From assembly GCF_032854445.1 (NCBI RefSeq), contig NC_088306.1, positions 26,323,764-26,387,763 on the forward strand: 64,000 bases of DNA, read 5' to 3'. A program made the translations under genes and the position numbers. Shown piece by piece: positions 58,191-64,000 of the stretch. The stretch comes from Liolophura sinensis (taxonomy: Eukaryota > Mollusca > Polyplacophora > Chitonida > Chitonidae). The stretch's first letter is position 1, and every line of letters starts with the position of its first letter. The notes beneath the pieces were generated by a model, which was not told the origin of the DNA, did not search any database, and saw only the letters and a program-made list of their open reading frames with translations.

Positions 58191-59219
58191 GCTAAATATG
58201 AGAGGAACATATATAAACGTGCTAACGACATTTAACTGAGATTTTTTTATCTTTTTTACTTATGTCACATTTTTTATTCACTTTCAGTTAAAGTACATTG
58301 AGGTAACGAGTCTGTATATCGCACCGTTAATTAGTTGTTAACAATTAATGAATTTCTTGGTTACAGGTAGAAAAGGCTCGCTGACCAAACATGAAATGAA
58401 GCAAAATATGTGACGTGTAACAGCTTGGTCTGTACATGTATATGTAGAATCGAAATGACTTCAGCAAAATTTCACACGTCTATTTTTCGACTTTGTGTTT
58501 ATAGACTGCTTTGTCACCTTTTTTGTCCGATATTTACCATCAGTATTTCCTCTCCTAACAGAATAATCATGGCAAGGCTATAAATACATTTTGGAATGCC
58601 AACCTCAAACTCTTTTATTGCTTTTAGTATTTCATGCAACTCGGCATTTATTACTCTTGTATATAATACTGCTATCGAACTGATCCACAAAAACATGACA
58701 ATTTATGCTATTAGCATTATAGAAAAATGTGGGTGACTCTCATTGAATGTGTAACGTTCGAATTTTCTGAAACGGTGCAATAGGCGCTGATCAGCGAATG
58801 GTACTTGTCGTTTGTACAGTAGTTTCAAATAGATACGGCTTTTAAGGTGCAAATTAAGGCTTGCGAGCTAACATCCGGATTGGGTGTGTCTTAATTTTTT
58901 TTTATACCAATATAGGATGAAAGCTGACCAGTGTTAGGTGTAACTTTTCCTGTATGAATGAATGAAAGATTATGGCTAGTCGACACACCAAGTCGACACG
59001 TTTTCTGTATATGTCATGGGGCTCAGATTTTAAGACCGTTGGATATGCATAGCCAATAACAGGTATAGTAACTCCCATATCACAATAATATGCGTGGAAT
59101 GCGTGTTTGTACATTCAGAGCCCATATTCACTGGCCACTATATAAGTACCATTCAGTACACAAAACGTACAACAGCTATGCAATATTGTTTTCTTTTCCT
59201 TTTTTACTTCGTTCGCTTT
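58191..59219. other. AT-rich non-coding DNA
   Basis: Nothing recognisable. Confidence 0.5.
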
Positions 59220-59640
59220 ACACTCTCCACTGAGTAAGCTAGATTTAATATCGAGTCTCGCGCCATCTCAATTAACGGATTTACTCAAATGGAATCCTGT
59301 CTGTGGTAAACGTGAAGAGTCGTCTGGGAAGTGATCGAAACACAAACGAACAGCTTCCCGCTTGACTGGGTCCGTTTTGTACAGGAGCAGAGGCCTACAA
59401 CAACCTACAGACGTCAGGTCGGCCCATCCAGACAGTGACTACCAACCCACCACACTATTTCTTCCACCTCAGTGGCACGCGAAGAAAAGACACCCTTTCA
59501 AAAAAATCAGCGGTTTTCACTTCTCTCCCGTGAAGCATGTAAAAACACGACGCGCAGTAACAAAAAGAAACATCATTATTTTCCACACCGCTTCTAAGTC
59601 CGCGATTTTACAAAATACTAAACATTAATGGCGGAATCAC
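59220..59640. promoter_or_regulatory. Candidate cis-regulatory element
   Basis: A GC-richer repeat-free stretch with CpG words. A featureless 88-codon frame (59362-59628) lies in it. Support is by composition only, so it is among the weaker candidates. Confidence 0.5.
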
Positions 59641-61136
59641 GCTTAACTCCTTTGTAACTTGCGCTGAGTTTTATGCTATCACTGCTGCGTGCCATCAGCG
59701 CCAGAGATTTTTATCAATTTCGTGTTAAATGCTTTAAAAATGCCACAGGGAAGCGTCAACTACTTTGCTTTGAAATTTCAAAAGATTGATGCTATTCAAC
59801 ACTCAGGGTGAAGTAATCTTCTGATTTGAAAATTGACTCCTTGTTACCGGATCCTGGTAAACTCTTGAGACATGCGCATCAGTCGTACAGCTGTTCCGTG
59901 ATTATCTTTGCTTCAGCTAATGTCAACATTTTCGGTAGGCCCCCTGATTTCGGATCTAAATTCAGTTTTATGTCAGTGTACAAGCTGACAAACTGATTCT
60001 ATTATCACTTGTAGGTCATGTCTTGTGGATAGAATTTAAGTTTGGACATAAACTTGATTATGTATACTTCAGGACGAGGAACGGCTGGCTCATACATCTA
60101 ACAACTCAGTCAGGTCGCATTTTCGCATTCAGTCCCGTTGTTTAGGTTTCCACGAAGTCGGGGTGTGTCCAGGCCGCTGGATTATAAGCTGTCCTATAAG
60201 CCAAATAATCTTGAGTTCAACGTTGATAACCGGTCAAACTAGTAAATAATTTTTGCTGGCATGATGCTACTTACAAGCATGCATAAAAATTGACTGCGCA
60301 TGAAAGGTTTCAGGTTACTTCTCAAAAATTCTTCTGTTAAATATAAAAGAAACAGAAAAATTTAACAGGTGTTAGAATGTATTCTGTTCTTATAACACAA
60401 TATTCTGTCATATTCAAAACACAACGCCATGTTGTTCCAATATAACCTTTATGCTGAATTAATAGAATATGAGTTCTATATTTGGCAGAATAATTTGCTG
60501 CAATAACATAACACATTCTACAGGATCACTCAGACAACAAACTGTTAAAATCAACTGATTGATTTTTTGAGTGAATAATGAGAATATAGTATTAAATATA
60601 TTATCTTTACTTCAACAATGTCAACTTTTTCTGCTTATGACACAGCATGCCCCAACAGACGCTCTCACATCGCCGGAACAGGCTGATTGGAAGCTCACTG
60701 TCCAAAACACCTTTCAGACCCTCAGCCAATAAAACATTATCCAATGTCAAATTGCCAAAGATCAGGTTCAGTAATAACATTAGATTCACAATGTCTTTAA
60801 ATAGATTGTTACCTGGAATGTAGCAGTCAACAATTTCCAACGACATAATGCAGTGTTAATTTTATGCCTTTCAGTCACTATACGACACACAGGGTTTGGG
60901 TTTAAACCCAGCCCTAGGTAGAGAGTTTGTGGATTCCCCTGCTCTCGCAGGTTTAATAGCAAATAACGGTCGACGACTCTCTTGTGTCAGTTTGAGAAAT
61001 CTGAAGTTCGTTTTGTCTGTGAGCCAAAACAGTAAATCAGCCGTCAACGAAGATGGACGTTTCAGATCAATAATCCCAAGGCGAATTTCCAAAACACAAA
61101 CTACTCTTTCTGCTACTTGTCTTCCACCAATTTGTT
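59641..61136. other. Non-coding DNA with a faint SINE trace
   Basis: A SINE-tail-like trace occurs at about 60170-60250 ('aaataatcttgagttcaacg', 'ataaccggtcaaactagtaa'). Frames at 60607-60846, 60871-61092 and 60896-61228 have no domain. Confidence 0.5.
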
Positions 61137-61300
61137 ATACATACCTACACCGCATGTGGGGAAGTTCGCCAGTAACTTGCCAATGGTCCGTGGTTTACCT
61201 AGGGAAATCTGGTTTGCTCCATCTGTAAAATTGACTGCTCTCATAAAATTTAAAAACTATTGCGTATTGGGTTAAGCCATTGTTAAAAAATAGATAAATA
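61137..61300 (+). mobile_element. SINE family B copy, diverged
   Basis: 'catgtggggaagttcgccag', 'taacttgccaatggtccgtg', 'gtttacctagggaaatctgg', 'tttgctccatctgtaaaatt' and 'gggttaagccattg' with a tail 'aaaaaatagataaataaa'. A possible head is at about 60895 (gggtttgggtttaaaccc), 240 bp upstream. Confidence 0.5.
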
Positions 61301-61764
61301 AACAATTTGCTCGCGCACTCACTTTGGCATTCAAAATTGCTAGATCCGTACAATCACAAAGTCACATTCAAGAAATTAATTTGTTGATTCTAACAGAAAG
61401 CCTGTTGCCTGAGTGATGCTAGAATGAATTCTTCTTTTGTAACAGATTATTCTGTTAAATATATCACTCATGTTCTATTAATTCTAAACATAAAGATTCT
61501 ATTAGACTAACCGGATAATATGTCATATTATTATGTGATAGTAACACAATATATTCTAGCATCAGTCAGACCACAGATTTTCTGTTCAAATTAACGGATT
61601 ATTTTTTAGTGTATGTGACAGTCTTGTGTCAATTCAACTATGTCCAGGAGACATTGGCCGCATGAAACTGATCTACACTTGTCAATGTTGATGCTCTATA
61701 AGATATGGTACTAGGGATCGTATAAGCTGCTACTATTTGAGCATTTATACGAAATGTTAAACAA
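61301..61764. other. AT-rich non-coding DNA
   Basis: Nothing recognisable. Confidence 0.5.
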
Positions 61765-61893
61765 AAAAGCCTAACTAAGGTGAACTGAAAAGAGGTCGGA
61801 TTTCATTGAGGACATGACACTTTGCCCACGTGACACTTTGCCCACGTGACACTTTGCCCACGTGACACTTTGCCCATGTGGCACTTTGCCCAC
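61765..61893 (+). repeat. Interspersed repeat R1, copy 5, containing a 16-bp tandem array with E-boxes
   Basis: 'aaggtgaactgaaaagaggt', 'cggatttcattgaggacatg' match the R1 left part. Then TGACACTTTGCCCACG repeats five times (61815-61894). Each of the first three unit junctions makes a CACGTG E-box (61828, 61844, 61860). The array appears to have grown from the 'gaccatttgcc' portion of R1. Confidence 0.5.
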
Positions 61894-63079
61894 CATAAAA
61901 CATGGTCGCGGTTGCTCAGGTTTTAATCTCCATGCCCTTGTCGTTTATATGGAATTTGTCTATGTGTTTGCTCAAACCAGAAATTGCTCACTGTCGTATT
62001 TTGCACTTTTAAGGAAATTTTTCAACATCTGTGTAAAGATGCCATTTATGCCATTAAAGTGATTGATTCAAATCGAACATTTTGCCTCTTTATGTGATAT
62101 TAACACAGGCTGGATGAGAACTGTTCATTCCGTGGATTACAGCTTCTGCTCTGAATGGCGAGATGTTTCCGTGTATATCGCATGGCATTTCAGCTATAGG
62201 CTCTGTTGGCCGGTTTTGAGAAACCCAGTATATCAGTCCACGCAAAAGAGTTCCAAACTACATGAGTTCTTATGAATCGCACAGTGCGAGTGGTCGCTTA
62301 ACGTTTCACGCCTGTTCTCTCAAGCCAGTTCGAAGATTTGTACGATGATATGATCTCTGGTGTTACGCTGCAGTGTGCTGACTAAATCATTAACTTATTA
62401 AGTACATTTGACGTATTGCATTAAAGAATAAAATGTTTGGGCCGATTTGTATTAGTCGGACAACGTTTCCAGCGTTTTGGAAAGAATGATTGAATGTTTA
62501 TGACAATACGCCACATTTTCAGTATTGCGGTCACAAACCGTGACGAGAACGTGTTATAGAATTAAGAAACAGTATACGGTAGAGCTTCAGTCATATGCAA
62601 ACGCCAACATTCAAAATCAAAACAAAATCAAGAAATAGGTGTTTTTGAAACCAGTGAAACAGAAATCTGATCAGAATATAAAAAAGTGGATAGAAAACGA
62701 AGAGAGGTGATCAGCTGTTCTAATTACACAAGACAACCACAGACGCATCATCAACGGCGCTGTCTTCTCCAACTCGCACTGTGATGTTTGGTCAAGCAGG
62801 GGGAACATCTTATGAGATGGAGTTTAATCTTGAGTGCAGCCACACCAGTGAGACAGCACTATAAATGTGTACCGTCATAGGAAACGATCCTCTCACAAGG
62901 AGACACCATAAGGGTGTGACCAAAACAATACTGAAAGCGACTTTAAGCCTGAAAAACTGTCAACGAATCTATCGTAACATAGCAAATGGTTTTTTTGTGA
63001 ATCATTTTAAGATAAACTGCTTTCTCATTTCTTTCAATTAAAATCATCGTGTTCACTTCGTACCTTGTCAAATTTGCAA
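61894..63079. other. Non-coding DNA
   Basis: No gene is recognised; the frames at 61862-62062 and 62063-62275 are featureless. Confidence 0.5.
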
Positions 63080-63870
63080 GGTTTAGTTGAAAGGGAGGTT
63101 ATCTAACGTTACGACAGACCCATGTAGTTAGCACCTGTCTGCAAGTCCTAAATGAAAATCAACTCTGTACTTAAAACCTAACGCCAAATGTAAAAATTTT
63201 ACTGCCTAAAGCAAAAATTAACTGTTAACCGATGTACGGATTGTAGACCAGCAAATGGTAGAGTTTATATAAATCATTTTAACATTGGCTACGCCCCATT
63301 TGTTTCAGTGAAAGATTTGATCATGTCTCAGTTGTTTTACTCTTATTATTAGCCTCCATTTAAGTCGTTTCATGCCATGATATAAAGGCCAAGAGAAACT
63401 AATTTTCCTGCGGATGAATTCCATTACAGCCTCATTACCTCCTACAGCCCTTAAACGGCGAACCTGAAATTGGTGTACAATACAAAATGGCGACAGGCCA
63501 TGAAGCCAAAATACTTGTATTATATTTTTTGTTTTGGGCGTAAATGTGACTTACAGGCATGTGTGGAACTGTGCTAAATGACGACGGCATGATCCTGACA
63601 GCCAAAAGATTGCACAATATTCCATGGGACATAATCCAGGGCTCCCAGAGTAATTAGACAACTTTAAATTGGCAATAAGTCTTGGCGGTGGACTGTTTTT
63701 GACCCCCCTGTGAAGTGTTCAATGATGCCGTTTTTCTGTTTGCGATTAAGCGTGGGGGTCTCAGTAGGCGATTTCGAGGGTAGCGCTGGTGTCGAACTAA
63801 TCCTTAATTTGTGTTCCTACCTCAAGCTGTTACCTACTTACGCAACCCAGCGGTTTCTGGCCCCACACAA
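63080..63870. promoter_or_regulatory. Candidate cis-regulatory element
   Basis: A repeat-free stretch with moderate GC. Motif words include ATAATCC (63631-63637, inverse of GGATTA) and TAATTAG (63651-63657), with further TTAAT words near 63800. The frame 63435-63632 (minus) is featureless. Enhancer status is inferred. Confidence 0.5.
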
Positions 63871-64000
63871 ATCGATTTAATCACTTTGCAAATTTTAGTA
63901 TTTTCTTTCTCTAATTGCCTGGAACATATGGTCCGTAGGTTATATGGGTATGTATAACAAGTAGATATATACATAGGTATGATATATGTATAGAGCCACG
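63871..64000. other. AT-rich right edge
   Basis: Short TA-rich end; nothing recognisable. Confidence 0.5.

Overview
This is eukaryotic, animal genomic DNA: AT-rich, non-operonic, full of short interspersed elements, minisatellites and microsatellites, with almost no coding sequence. One gene is recognisable. The minus strand of positions 1-814 encodes the N-terminal 271 residues of a Zic (odd-paired family) zinc-finger transcription factor; the gene runs off the left edge just after the first zinc finger. The rest of the window lies upstream of Zic and looks like a gene desert of the kind that often flanks developmental regulators. The SINE tails (gtcgtataagtgaaatattc, then a 'cggcgtaaaacaccaatcaa' ending and an AAAT run) are of a type I associate with molluscs and brachiopods, so the source is probably a lophotrochozoan. 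That is an inference, and I do not name a species.

Layout. 1-814: Zic first coding exon (minus). 815-1380: 5' leader and proximal promoter region with a perfect PBX/MEIS-type site and an inverted CCAAT box. 1.4-64 kb: non-coding. Within it are islands of higher GC, low-repeat sequence with clustered transcription-factor-like motifs: about 7.56-8.43, 9.4-9.7, 11.4-11.86, 18.0-18.2, 22.98-23.46, 31.5-32.58, 37.86-38.4, 46.54-46.92, 49.04-50.07, 59.22-59.64 and 63.08-63.87 kb. These are candidate cis-regulatory elements, judged by composition and motifs only. Two strong CTCF-type motifs (11443 forward, 14801 reverse) face each other.

Repeats. There are at least two related tRNA-derived SINE families; one full-length copy at 52564-52805 has a perfect 12-bp target-site duplication. 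A composite element of about 430-460 bp is present twice (43940, 54222), each copy joined to a SINE tail. An unclassified repeat of about 130 bp has five copies (R1) and another of about 115 bp has two (R2). A diverged duplication (51118/53050) carries a 122-codon ORF in one copy. A perfect 29-bp inverted repeat sits inside TA microsatellite (10032-10211). Minisatellites have units of 21, 34/102, 29, 16, about 43 and about 27 bp. The 34-bp and 102-bp arrays at 24.3-25.8 kb are both built from 17-mers and form a higher-order repeat.

I found no convincing new molecular system. The points most worth following are the Zic regulatory landscape (CTCF pair, motif-dense islands, possible exons at 8180 and 32274), the composite SINE-linked element, the R1 family, and the 17-mer higher-order array. 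Nearly all open reading frames outside Zic look like chance or repeat-derived frames.
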